Part shown: positions 1 through 8,300 of the stretch, in pieces
Layout of the letters: every line of letters begins with the position of its first letter
Position numbering within the stretch: the stretch's first letter is position 1
Source of the DNA: an uncultured Shimia sp.
Lineage (GTDB): Bacteria; Pseudomonadota; Alphaproteobacteria; Rhodobacterales; Rhodobacteraceae
Direction of reading: 5' to 3'
Assembly: GCF_947493595.1 (NCBI RefSeq)
Contig: NZ_CANLRL010000003.1
Span: 310,001-374,000, forward strand
Length of the DNA stretch: 64,000 bases
The notes under the pieces: model-generated
Told to the model about the DNA's origin: nothing
Databases searched by the model: none
What the model saw: only the letters and a program-made list of their open reading frames with translations
Position numbers and translations under genes: made by a program

Positions 1-1
1 G

Positions 2-442
2 TTCGCAGAACGTTTGCCGGATCAGGTCGAAATTGAAAATGCTGACAGTCTTCGCCGCATCCTTGCCTCGCAAGTGAACGGTGATGAGGCAGTGGAGCTA
101 CGTCTGGCTCTTGGCGGAAAGCAGATCGAACCAGTGACGCTGGCCCCAGCCCTCGCGGCATCCTTGATGGAGTTGTTGCGGTTGGTTTCAAGCGGCAGAG
201 GGTTCCGGATGATCCCTGTGGATGCAGAGCTGACGACCCAGCAAGCGGCCGATTTGTTGAATGTGTCGCGCCCACACCTGGTGAAGCTTCTAGAAGATGG
301 GGAAATCGCTTTCTTCAAGACAGGTCGGCATCGCCGTGTGAAAGCAGCAGATCTGTTTGAATACAAAAAGAAACGCGACACTGATCGCTCTGACGCACTG
401 TCTGACCTCGCGGCAATGGACATGGAGAACGATCTTTTATGA
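2..442 (+). CDS. Excisionase/MerR-like HTH antitoxin of a PIN toxin-antitoxin pair (5' end cut by window)
   Basis: The reading frame is open to the left edge, so the true start may lie upstream; the first in-window start is a TTG at 14, giving about 142 residues. Roughly residues 72-122 form a winged-helix domain of the excisionase type (TTQQAADLLNVSRPHLVKLL followed by a GRHRR wing). In DNA-binding antitoxins of this kind the domain binds the operon's own promoter. The stop codon overlaps the ATG of the PIN gene by 4 bp (ATGA), so the two are translationally coupled. Inference: an antitoxin that neutralises the downstream ribonuclease and represses the pair. Confidence 0.75.
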   Translation, partial: FAERLPDQVEIENADSLRRILASQVNGDEAVELRLALGGKQIEPVTLAPALAASLMELLRLVSSGRGFRMIPVDAELTTQQAADLLNVSRPHLVKLLEDGEIAFFKTGRHRRVKAADLFEYKKKRDTDRSDALSDLAAMDMENDLL

Positions 443-1014
443 GTGACTATGCCGACCGTTTCACGGCGCTGATTGACGCAAATGTCCTGGCGTGCGCAAT
501 GCGCAGAAACATAATCTTGTCGTTGGCCGAGGCCGGTTTTTTCCGGCCCCGGTGGAGCGATAGAATTATGGATGAAACTGCCGGTGCAATCGCTAAGATC
601 ACGAAGGGGGGCGCTGACACAATCAAGCAGAGTTCCGCTATGGAGCGCGCTTTCCCTGAGGCATGCGTTACTGGGTATGCTGGGCTTGAAGCGGGTCTGG
701 AGTTGCCCGATCCTGATGACCGGCATGTTCTTGCTGCGGCGATCACAACATCCGCTCAGGTAATTGTCACGGAAAACCTTAAGGATTTCCCAAGCGAAGC
801 ACTCGCGCCTTTTGACATCGATGCAATCTCGGCCGACGAGTTTATTTCTGATGCCATCGAACTTGACCCACTCGCGGCTGTGGTTGCGCTGCGGAGAATG
901 CGTGAGCGGTTCAAAAATCCTGATATGGATGCCGAAGCATTATTACAGCGGATCAAGGCTCGAAAACTATTTCAAACCGCTGAAATTTTGCACCAATTCG
1001 TAGAACTTCTGTAG
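439..1014 (+). CDS. PIN-domain ribonuclease toxin
   Basis: A 191-residue PIN-domain protein. The first conserved acid is D13 in the LIDANVLA motif, the central acids lie in the PDPDDRH segment (residues 90-96), and the distal acidic/asparagine positions are in TENLKDF (111-117). PIN toxins are metal-dependent ribonucleases that cut cellular RNA, often tRNA or mRNA. The ATG overlaps the antitoxin stop by 4 bp, which supports a two-gene toxin-antitoxin operon. The C-terminal 60 residues are helical and may contact the antitoxin. The gene ends opposite the convergent AbiEi-like gene, and no clear terminator was seen between them. Confidence 0.78.
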   Translation: MSDYADRFTALIDANVLACAMRRNIILSLAEAGFFRPRWSDRIMDETAGAIAKITKGGADTIKQSSAMERAFPEACVTGYAGLEAGLELPDPDDRHVLAAAITTSAQVIVTENLKDFPSEALAPFDIDAISADEFISDAIELDPLAAVVALRRMRERFKNPDMDAEALLQRIKARKLFQTAEILHQFVELL

Positions 1015-1069
1015 CCTGAATAGCCGAGTCGTTCGCACAGAAGATGGCCCCAAGCGAACACGTTGATAT

Positions 1070-1666
1070 CTATCTACGCTCTAAGATCTGTTGCACGACG
1101 GGGTGCATCCATGCAGGGACGTGCCTGCTTTGCTTTGCCAAGAGCTTCCGATCATTGTCGTCCAGTGCGCGTGCAAGCCGGTCGACGATTTGACTATCCA
1201 CACGGTCCTTGCCGACATAACGCAGTGCCTGGAAGACAACCCCGGTTTTATGGCCTGCGCCGACGAGCGTCTTGGAGGACGCGTTCCGGAATTGGATGAC
1301 TTGCCGTCCAACTTTTTTGGTGCGGGTCGGGCCGTCGGTCATATAGGTCGGCTTGGAGGGTACCTGCGTGGAAAGGCCTAATTGATTGGCAGCCATCGAA
1401 GGAGAAGGTTGCAAGATCTGACCATCCTTTCGAGCAATAGCCTTTGCTATGTCTTCGCCGGAAGGCGACAGAAATCCGAAGCGCGGGCTCTTCTTCGGGT
1501 AGTCATACAGCCCCCGCATCAGTCGCCGGATCACACCCTGATTTGTAAGGCGTGATAGGGCCTGATCCACGCTTGCGCGGGATCCTATGTCGAGAAAATC
1601 GCTCGGTGCATAGATTGCGCCGCGATCTCTTCCGATGATGCGTTGCTTGATGTTTGACGTAATCAT
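1070..1666 (-). CDS. AbiEi-type antitoxin / DUF6088 family protein, orphan
   Basis: A 198-residue protein with an N-terminal winged helix (the ASVDQALSRLTNQGVIRRL segment, then RGLYDYP). That arrangement matches type IV AbiEi antitoxins and the related DUF6088 family, in which this domain binds inverted repeats in the gene's own promoter. The ATG at 1666 has a good ribosome site (AAGGAG) about 8 bases upstream. No AbiEii nucleotidyltransferase toxin follows: the next gene is the convergent PIN gene. It may therefore be an orphan antitoxin, a plain regulator, or what is left of an abiE pair. The family call is firm and the function is inferred. Confidence 0.7.
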   Translation of the reverse strand: MITSNIKQRIIGRDRGAIYAPSDFLDIGSRASVDQALSRLTNQGVIRRLMRGLYDYPKKSPRFGFLSPSGEDIAKAIARKDGQILQPSPSMAANQLGLSTQVPSKPTYMTDGPTRTKKVGRQVIQFRNASSKTLVGAGHKTGVVFQALRYVGKDRVDSQIVDRLARALDDNDRKLLAKQSRHVPAWMHPVVQQILERR

Positions 1667-1680
1667 GCTCGAACTCCTTG

Positions 1681-1706
1681 TCAGAAAAAATGGTATGTTT
1701 TTCTGA
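1681..1706 (-). promoter_or_regulatory. Inverted-repeat operator upstream of the AbiEi-like gene
   Basis: Perfect 9-bp arms TCAGAAAAA (1681-1689) and TTTTTCTGA (1698-1706) are separated by 8 bp. They lie just upstream of the ribosome site of the leftward gene starting at 1666. AbiEi antitoxins repress their own genes by binding such repeats, so this is the likely autoregulatory operator. A possible -35 element (TTGACT on the minus strand) sits just upstream of the repeat. Confidence 0.6.
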
Positions 1707-1780
1707 AAGTCAATGGACCATAAAGTAACCCATGGGTAGGTGCGACTGGCATAGGGCTAAGAGAAGCGCTGGTGGGAAAT

Positions 1781-1823
1781 TTACGCTGCAGCGCAAAATT
1801 TGGAAAATTACGCCGCAGCGTAA
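1781..1823. promoter_or_regulatory. Paired palindromes TTACGCYGCAGCGYAA
   Basis: Two near-identical palindromic 16-mers, TTACGCTGCAGCGCAA (1781-1796) and TTACGCCGCAGCGTAA (1808-1823), have centres 27 bp apart. They lie between the divergent AbiEi-like and HipB-like genes. The spacing suggests two dimers on nearly the same DNA face. The binding protein is unknown. Confidence 0.4.
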
Positions 1824-1844
1824 GTTGTCGCGGACTAGACTGCC

Positions 1845-1899
1845 GCTCCTATGATCTTTAGATCATACAGAGGCATTATGATCTAAAGATCATAGGAGC
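1845..1899 (+). promoter_or_regulatory. Perfect 22-bp inverted repeat at the HipB-like gene promoter
   Basis: Arms 1845-1866 and 1878-1899 are exact reverse complements (22 of 22) around an 11-bp spacer. Each arm contains ATGATCT-TTAGATCAT, itself nearly palindromic, so the site could hold two repressor dimers or form a large cruciform. It ends immediately before the ribosome site (GGAGG, 1901-1905) of the XRE gene starting at 1911. It would thus overlap that gene's promoter or 5' leader. Confidence 0.65.
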
Positions 1900-1910
1900 A
1901 GGAGGCAGGC

Positions 1911-2165
1911 TTGCAGAATTTCGTTCGAATTCCCAGAGATCTTGGGCATGCGGTCCGTCAGGCTCGTCGAGAGAAGAACTGGACGCAGTCCGATCTCGCC
2001 ACGCGCAGCGGTGTTTGGCAAGAAACGATATCGAAAGTTGAGGCCGGGCGGGGTGGCACAAAACTCGACACGATCCTGGCGCTGCTGGCAGCCCTCGACC
2101 TAGAGCTATTGGTCAGAACACGCAGTAAGGGCTCTGCATCTGATTTTGACTACATATTCGACTGA
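1911..2165 (+). CDS. HipB-like XRE-family repressor, orphan
   Basis: An 84-residue protein starting at TTG, with GGAGG six bases upstream. Residues about 10-65 form a classic XRE helix-turn-helix (WTQSDLATRSGV, then WQETISKVEAGRGG). The tail LLAALDLELLVRTRS resembles the C-terminal strand of HipB and Y4mF-type antitoxins. HipB dimers repress their operon and hold the HipA kinase inactive. No kinase or toxin gene follows directly: the next gene has its own promoter about 270 bases away. It could cross-regulate the HipBA pair downstream or be the remnant of a lost pair. The operator just upstream suggests it still acts as a repressor. Confidence 0.65.
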   Translation: MQNFVRIPRDLGHAVRQARREKNWTQSDLATRSGVWQETISKVEAGRGGTKLDTILALLAALDLELLVRTRSKGSASDFDYIFD

Positions 2166-2371
2166 AGTTCCGCGGTGAAGGAGTGACAGCTCTGAAAGCG
2201 CAGCGGTTTTTTGTTCTCAGCTCTTGTGACGCAGGATGGTGAGCCCGCAGGTGCAATTGGGTGACCGGGCAGTGTTTCGTAATGGTAACCTTAATGAACT
2301 CAATGTTTCCCTGAGATAACTTAAGGTGTGACTGGAGTGGCGGCGTTGGGTTATGGAGCTAGGCGGCGAAA

Positions 2372-2400
2372 TTGACATTAATGTTGTACCAGAGTAACAT
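2372..2400 (+). promoter_or_regulatory. Sigma70-type promoter of the hipBA operon
   Basis: A consensus -35 TTGACA (2372-2377) is followed by a 17-bp spacer and -10 TAACAT (2395-2400). The palindrome ACATTAATGT (2375-2384) overlaps the -35 and spacer and is a candidate HipB operator. The ribosome site GGAGG is at 2421-2425 and the ATG at 2433, so the mRNA leader would be about 25 bases. Confidence 0.7.
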
Positions 2401-2432
2401 TTAGGCGCTTAGTGTCGCTTGGAGGTATCATT

Positions 2433-2735
2433 ATGGCAGTTTCGATCAAAATGCCCAGGGCGGCGCGTAAGGAGCTCGCGGCACTTGGCGAAAACATTCG
2501 CGTTGCACGACTGCGCCGCAAGTTAACCGCTGAGATTGTTGCGCAGCGCGCTGGCACAACGCGGCAGACCATCGCCAAGATCGAAAGCGGGAACCCTGCA
2601 GTCAAGATCGGCACTTACGTGGCAGTACTGCAGGCGCTCGGCCTCTTGAAAGGTTGGGGGGATATCGACGATCCGGTTGGCGAGCAGATGGCCCTGGATG
2701 ACCTGCCGCAGCGCGCGAGACTGAAAAATGGTTGA
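2433..2735 (+). CDS. hipB: HipB-type antitoxin (XRE family)
   Basis: A 100-residue DNA-binding protein. Its helix-turn-helix spans about residues 15-70 (RVARLRRKLTAEIVAQRAGT followed by TRQTIAKIESGNP). The ATG at 2433 is preferred over the in-frame GTG at 2412 because GGAGG sits at 2421-2425, eight bases before it. The gene overlaps hipA by 8 bp. Proteins of this kind bind the operon promoter and sequester the HipA kinase, and the neighbouring promoter palindrome fits autoregulation. It is distinct in sequence from the HipB-like orphan upstream. Confidence 0.8.
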   Translation: MAVSIKMPRAARKELAALGENIRVARLRRKLTAEIVAQRAGTTRQTIAKIESGNPAVKIGTYVAVLQALGLLKGWGDIDDPVGEQMALDDLPQRARLKNG

Positions 2736-3948
2736 GGTCTGGATCGATTGGAAGGGATTAAAACGGGTTGGCACGCTCCACCGCACAGCGGGGCGCGGCC
2801 GAGAGCGGGTATCCTTTACCTATCATGACGATTGGCTTGGCGACGAAAATGCCTTCGGGCTTTCGCCGGACATGCCTCTCGTCAGAGGGCAATTCGTGCC
2901 GGAAGCGGGGCAGGATATGCTTGCGCCACTCGGGGATTCTGCCCCCGACACCTGGGGCAGAACGGTGATGCGGCGCTATGAGGGGCGCATGGCAGAGGCC
3001 GAAGGGCGACGTCCGAGAGTGCTGCAAGAAACCGACTACCTGCTTGGGGTGAATGATGAGACCCGTTTGGGTGCGCTGCGTTTCAAGGTTGAAGGAGGGT
3101 TTCAAGCCCGCGAGGGCATTGGCGTGCCTGCGCTCGTGAGCCTCGGGGGTCTGCTGAATGCCTCGCAACGCGTCCTTCGCGGGGAAGAGTCCGCTGAGGA
3201 CCTTCAAATGCTGTTTGCACCGGGGAGCTCGCTAGGAGGCGCTCGGCCGAAGGCCAGCATCCTTGACCAGCACGGCCGCCTGTCTGTTGCGAAGTTCCCG
3301 AAAGAGACGGACACTTATTGCATGGAACGCTGGGAAGCCATTGCACTGGAATTGGCAAGACGCGCTGGAATTACGGTCTCGGATCACACGCTTGAGATGG
3401 CGGGCGGCAAACCGGTTTTCTTGTCCCATCGGTTTGACCGGAACGATGACGGCAGGATCCCGTTCATCTCAGCCATGGCGATGCTGGGCGGCAAAGATGG
3501 CGAAAGCTACAGCTATTTGGACCTGGCAGATATTATCACATCGGAAAGCGTCACGCCCGACCAAGATCGCGAGGAGCTCTACCGGCGGGTTGCCTTTTCC
3601 ATTCTCGTGACGAACCTCGATGACCACATGCGCAACCACGGATTTCTGCGTGGACTTGGCGGATGGCACCTCTCACCAGCCTACGACATCAACCCCGTGC
3701 CGAACCAGCCGCGTGTGCTCAAGAGCTATGTCGACGATGACAACCCGGATGCCAGTATCGCCCTGCACCGCGCGCAACATGAATCCTATCTTCTCGAACG
3801 CGGCGAGGCAGATCGCATCATTGCAGAGGTAGCCGAAGCTACTACGGCTTGGCGTGACGTTGCGCGTGCCCTGGGGGCTCCGGAGCGCGAGATCAGGGAG
3901 ATGGCAACAGCCTTCGAGCACGAGGAAGCAGATCTGGCGCACGCGTGA
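2728..3948 (+). CDS. hipA: HipA-type serine/threonine kinase toxin
   Basis: A 406-residue HipA-family kinase. Seen in order: a HipA N-terminal beta domain (1-100), a glycine-rich ATP loop GSSLGGARPK (166-175), the ATP-binding lysine K189, a catalytic loop TNLDDHMRNH (295-304) matching the family's DxxxxN pattern, and a metal-binding aspartate in LSPAYDINP (D320). E. coli HipA phosphorylates glutamyl-tRNA synthetase and causes growth arrest; the substrate here is unknown. All key residues are present, so it is probably active. It is transcribed with and overlaps the hipB-like gene. Confidence 0.87.
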   Translation: MVEVWIDWKGLKRVGTLHRTAGRGRERVSFTYHDDWLGDENAFGLSPDMPLVRGQFVPEAGQDMLAPLGDSAPDTWGRTVMRRYEGRMAEAEGRRPRVLQETDYLLGVNDETRLGALRFKVEGGFQAREGIGVPALVSLGGLLNASQRVLRGEESAEDLQMLFAPGSSLGGARPKASILDQHGRLSVAKFPKETDTYCMERWEAIALELARRAGITVSDHTLEMAGGKPVFLSHRFDRNDDGRIPFISAMAMLGGKDGESYSYLDLADIITSESVTPDQDREELYRRVAFSILVTNLDDHMRNHGFLRGLGGWHLSPAYDINPVPNQPRVLKSYVDDDNPDASIALHRAQHESYLLERGEADRIIAEVAEATTAWRDVARALGAPEREIREMATAFEHEEADLAHA

Positions 3949-4255
3949 ACTGGGGCCGCTGTTGAATTGGATTGACCGAAAGCCGTTTGGCTGCAACGAG
4001 ATTTTGAGGTCCTCGGCCATTCTGATGCGTTACGACGTAGCAGTCGATTTTGTAGTGCCGAACTCAGATCCTCAACGCCGTGTTTCTGATTGCTGAACAT
4101 AAGCGGGCAGCCGTAGCAGGCGCGGTGCAAGCCCCGCTTCAACAAGAAAATTCCCCTGCGCCAGCGCATTCCTCGCGAGACAAGTTTCTCGCTGACAGCC
4201 CCTTGGTGCCAGCTTTGGTCATGTTCATCGAAACACTCAAAGTGAGGATCAAAAG
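3949..4255. other. Intergenic region with a weak echo of the ArdC leader
   Basis: No convincing gene was seen. The block at 4167-4183 (CATTCCTCGCGAGACAA) matches 16 of 17 bases of 15132-15148 in the ArdC leader, and CTGACAGCCCC follows at 4192-4202 as in that leader. This may be a shrunken third copy of the leader in front of the small gene at 4256. Confidence 0.35.
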
Positions 4256-4453
4256 ATGGCTACTCAAACTCTGAAACTGAACGTCAAATCCGGCGAAAAA
4301 GACGGCAAGAACTTCTGGGACCGCTGCGGCGTGCTCTTCGTCAACACCGACGACAGCGGCAGTATCACTTCGATCAACGTCAAACACAGCATGTTCCCCG
4401 ACGTCGAAATGGTCGCCTTCCCGCGCCGCGATGAAGATCCGGTCACCGAGTGA
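4256..4453 (+). CDS. Small conserved ICE/plasmid protein of unknown function
   Basis: 65 residues, beginning at ATG 4256 with GAGGA about ten bases upstream. The product is compact with alternating strands and short loops (TQTLKLNVKSG, DRCGVLFVNTDDSG, ITSINV). It has no signal peptide and no membrane segment. I do not recognise a named family. A possible remnant of the ArdC leader upstream suggests it belongs to the leading-region set of genes. A strong hairpin follows the stop. The base run 4396-4417 in its 3' part is repeated exactly at 5260-5281. Confidence 0.65.
   Translation: MATQTLKLNVKSGEKDGKNFWDRCGVLFVNTDDSGSITSINVKHSMFPDVEMVAFPRRDEDPVTE
4396..4417 (+). repeat. 22-bp direct repeat, left copy
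   Basis: This 22-base run inside the 3' part of the small gene (CCCCGACGTC, then GAAATGGTCGCC) recurs exactly at 5260-5281 in the same orientation. The pair brackets about 840 bp containing the glycosylase-like gene. Confidence 0.8.
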
Positions 4454-4460
4454 CCTTAAC

Positions 4461-4490
4461 GCCAGGGCGGGTTTCCCGCTCTGGCTTTCT
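4461..4490 (+). terminator. Rho-independent terminator of the small gene
   Basis: An 11-bp stem, GCCAGGGCGGG (4461-4471) with CCCGCTCTGGC (4475-4485), holds one G-T pair and a TTT loop. It is followed by TTTCTT. It begins 7 bases after the stop codon at 4453. Confidence 0.7.
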
Positions 4491-4659
4491 TCTGGGGCGA
4501 CAGAACTAAGCTGCAGTTCGGCTTTCAGGTGAAATTTCGTGGGCATGGCCGATTGATTTCTGCCGTATTCACTTCGCTATCGGCTGGACTGTAAGGACGT
4601 ATTCGCACCACGTCGCCGGTGCCCTTGGGTTCCCGATCATGGTCAGCTAGGCTTTCGAG

Positions 4660-5190
4660 ATGTGTAGGAACGCCGCTGATTTCAGATTTGTCGATGTACA
4701 TCCAAGAGTACTGCTGGTCGGGGCTTGTCCTGGACGTGAAGAGGAACGGGACGGAAGGCCTTTCGCAGGGCAGTCCGGTCAAAATCTTGAAATCATGCTG
4801 CGACGCTTGCAGGTCCTGCATCCGCTGGTTTTTCCATCGCCGCAACTAGATGCCTACAGCTTAGTCAATGCACATTCACTGCCAAGATATCCCGAGCGCG
4901 AGGGATATGATGGGAGCACGCAGCCACGCAAACAGGACGTTCTGGCACCCGAGAACCGAGCTAGGCTCATTGCCCGTTTGCAGCGCGTTCAGCCCGAAAT
5001 CATCGTTTACCTGGGAAAGGCGGCACAGTTCGCCCACGAAGTGTTTGAAGAGCATATTCCTGACATAAGAGCCTACCGAACAGGGCACCCATCAACCCAA
5101 GCCTGGAATACTCCGCGCCAATATCGAGGCATGCCGCGAGAAGAAAAAATCCGCCGCTGGGCTGAAGACCAGTTCGCTGCAGTTGAGTGA
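4660..5190 (+). CDS. Uracil-DNA-glycosylase superfamily protein
   Basis: 176 residues. The N-terminal VLLVGACPGREEERDGRPFA segment followed by GQSGQNL has the layout of motif A of family 4/5 uracil-DNA glycosylases (GEAPG, then GRPFVGxxG). GHPST near residue 148 matches the second active-site motif (HPS). The usual glutamate of GEAPG is replaced (GACPG), and no four-cysteine iron-sulfur pattern is seen, so substrate and activity may differ. UDG-like proteins can serve phage defence by removing modified bases (Brig1 is an example), and its place in a defence-rich element fits that. The start is uncertain because no strong ribosome site was seen. Confidence 0.65.
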   Translation: MCRNAADFRFVDVHPRVLLVGACPGREEERDGRPFAGQSGQNLEIMLRRLQVLHPLVFPSPQLDAYSLVNAHSLPRYPEREGYDGSTQPRKQDVLAPENRARLIARLQRVQPEIIVYLGKAAQFAHEVFEEHIPDIRAYRTGHPSTQAWNTPRQYRGMPREEKIRRWAEDQFAAVE

Positions 5191-5259
5191 AGTCGGCGCA
5201 CGGCCCGAAGCGTGCGAAATTGGGCTGCCTCTGTTCTGAGGTCGAACTCCCGATAGGAT

Positions 5260-5281
5260 CCCCGACGTCGAAATGGTCGCC
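5260..5281 (+). repeat. 22-bp direct repeat, right copy
   Basis: Exact copy of 4396-4417, but not inside a gene here. It lies between the glycosylase-like gene and the end of hsdR, and looks like a scar of the small gene's 3' part left by an insertion or duplication. Confidence 0.8.
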
Positions 5282-5340
5282 CAGTGCCCGCTTCCCTTGG
5301 CGCATGTTTTTTGGGCCAATCGGCGCTGGAAGAGCTCGAT

Positions 5341-8300
5341 TTACACATCTTCGAGCTCTCCAAGGTCGATATCTTTACCCGCTTTGATCAGATCGTAAAT
5401 AAGGTTCGTAAGGATGCCGAGGCCTTGTTTATCTTCTTTGAGAAGATGCGTGGCCAAAGCGTTGTTCGAACTCATTGCACGCACCACCGCGCCTTGAACC
5501 GCGCCGGGAAGGCTTCCTTTCAACGCTTGGTCTTTAGAGTTTTCCTCAACTTGCGCTCTTACGATGCTGTTTTCACGGGTTATCGAAACGATTTGGTTTA
5601 CAAAGCTTGCTTGGTCCTTGATCGGAGCGGCTTCACCAAAGATACCGTTCAATCGTTCGATCAACTCCTGTAGGTAGACAGGAAGCTTACCGGGCGCATT
5701 CGATCCGCCCGGTCCTGTGGGCTTCAAGTTTGGATCTGGGTCATCACCGTTTTTGCCCTGGTCATCGTTCTTTTTAATGTCGTATCCCGTAAGGGAAATG
5801 CCTCTGAGATCTACGTGCTCGGGAGGAATGCCATTGAGGCGGTTTGCCAGAAGTTTTGTGAAAGCGGCAAAATTCTCCATGCTGGGATCCCCCAGATCCA
5901 GCAATTGCGCGATGTATGTGTAGGTCCTGGAAAACCTAGCCAATCCCGACTTGAACTCCAGCATCCGGCCGATGCTCTCTTCTATTTGCATCCTTTCATG
6001 CTCGGCCTTTTTCGCCGAGGCATCGTCTCCTGCCTCGGTTGCCTTCAGGAATTCAACTTCGCACCGAGCGGCCTCTTCGCGGAGCGCTTTGAGGCGAGCG
6101 TTGAACAGGTCTGTCGGTCGTTGGGTGGCCGCAAACATCGCCTTGTGGTGATCTTCTTCACCGGTGTCGAAGGTCTTAGCGGTTTCAAAGCGCGCCACCT
6201 TGAACGCCTCGATGTCTTCGTCCGAGTAGATGCCCTGTTCGTCAAGGGTATCCTTCATGTCGTAGATGACATTTGGGTCTTGAACCTCGGTGATTTGCGC
6301 GCCGGAATCATATTTCTTGAAGGCCGCTCGGATCGCTTCCGGGTCATTGACGAAGTCGACGACGAAGGTCTCTTCCTTGCCTGGAAAAGTGCGATTGAGT
6401 CGCGACAGCGTTTGAACGATTTCGACCTCATTCGCGATCTTCTTGTCGACGTACATAGCGACGAGCTTCGGCTGGTCGAAGCCCGTCTGGAACTTATTGG
6501 CGACCAACATCACTCTAAATTCCGGCCTATCAAATGCGATCCGCAGGTCCTTGACCTCGACGCCCGTATTCATGTTGCTTTCAGTGAATTCCGCATCGTC
6601 GTCACAAACGAAGAGATCGCCTGAAATCTGCGCGTCATCGGAATGCATGACGTCTTTGCCGCTGAGCTTCCCCGAGAATGCGACCAACGCGCGAACGTCT
6701 TTGTACTGCGGGTTCGCAATGACAAAAGCATCGAAGGCCTTCTTGTAGCGAACAGCCGCCGCACGCGAGCTCGTCACAACCATTGCCTTCGCCTTTCCGT
6801 CAAGGAGAGGCGAGACGTTGTGCCGGAAGTGCTCCATGATGAACTGCACCTTCTGGGTGACGTTCGTGGGGTGCAGGCTCATCCATTTGGCAAGCGCTCG
6901 CTTGGCTGCCTTGCCGTCCACACGCTTTTTGTCTTCCAGTTCTTTTCCCAGATTGAAGGCGGTCTTGTATGAGACGTAGCCCTTGAGCACGTCGAGGATG
7001 AAACCCTCGTCGATAGCCTGACGCATCTCGTACTTATGGAAGGCACGCGGCAGGTTGTCCGGACCTGCCGGGCGGGACGTGTCCTGCGGCCGTCCGAACA
7101 ACATCAAGGTCGAGTGTTTCGGTGTCGCAGTGAACGCGAAGTGGGACAGGTTCTTCGGCCGGGCGCGGCTTTTCTGGATCTCGGTCAAGAGCTCTTCGAC
7201 CGTCATGTTCGCGGTGTCTTTGGCCGACGAAAGCGCGAGGGTCGCCTGCAGCTTCGACGCCGTGCTGCCGGTTTGCGACGTATGCGCCTCATCGATGATC
7301 ACGGCAAAGCTACGGTCCTTCAGCGAGGTTTCCGTCAAGATCGCTTCCATGGCGTGCGGGAAGGTCTGAAGCGTCACCACGATAATCGGGACGCCTTTCA
7401 GCATCGCTTCTGTCAACTGAGCCGTCTTCGTCTTGGAGCTTGTTTCGCGGTCAATGGCAGCGATCATGCCCTTGCGATGGTCGATCTGCTGAACAGCGTC
7501 TTGCAGTTGGCCATCCAGCACGGTCCGATCCGTCACAATGATCACGGTGTCAAAGACGGCCTTACCGTCATCTTGGCGCAGCTTGGTCAGGTCGTGGGCA
7601 GTCCAGGCGATTGTCGATGTCTTGCCCGAGCCCGCACTGTGTTCGCAAAGGTAAGCGTGGCCGGGGCCTTTCTCTTTCGCGTCTGCGATCATCTTGTTGA
7701 CCGCGTCGTGCTGATGGAAGCGCGGGAAGATCAGCGTTTCCTTGACCGACCAGTTGCCCTTCAAGTCCACGACATCCTTCTTCTCGACATAGACGAAGCT
7801 GTGGAAAATCCGCAGGAAGGCATCTGGCTGGCAAATCTCTTCCCAGAAATAGGCAACGGGGTATTCGCCGTCATCACGGGGCGGGTTGCCGCCTTTGCCG
7901 TCATGGCCACGGTTGAAGGGCAGGAAGAAGGTGTTCTCCCCCGCCAGTTTCGTCGCCATCCAGATCTCGCTATCAGACATCGCGAAATGCACGATGGCCC
8001 CGCGTTTGAACGTCAGCAGCGGGTGTTTGCGCCCGGTGGCTGGGTCCTCTGGCAGGCGGTCGCGCTTGTACTGCTCGCGCGCGCTTTCGGCGGATTGGGT
8101 GAAGTCGGTCTTGAGTTCGACCGTCGCGACGGGCAGCCCGTTGATGAAGAGGCCCAGATCGATCGCCAGCTCGCGGCCGGGGTGGTACTTCAGCTGGGGC
8201 ACCACGCGCAGCCGGTTGGCGGCGTAGCGCGCGATGATCGTCTCGTTGCGCTGATCTTCGGGCGCGGCCTCGGACATATCGATCTGACCGCAGCCCGCGA

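Noticed and set aside
4080..4274. Rightward 64-codon frame upstream of the small gene at 4256
   Set aside because: It runs into the well-supported ATG at 4256 in another frame and has no ribosome site.
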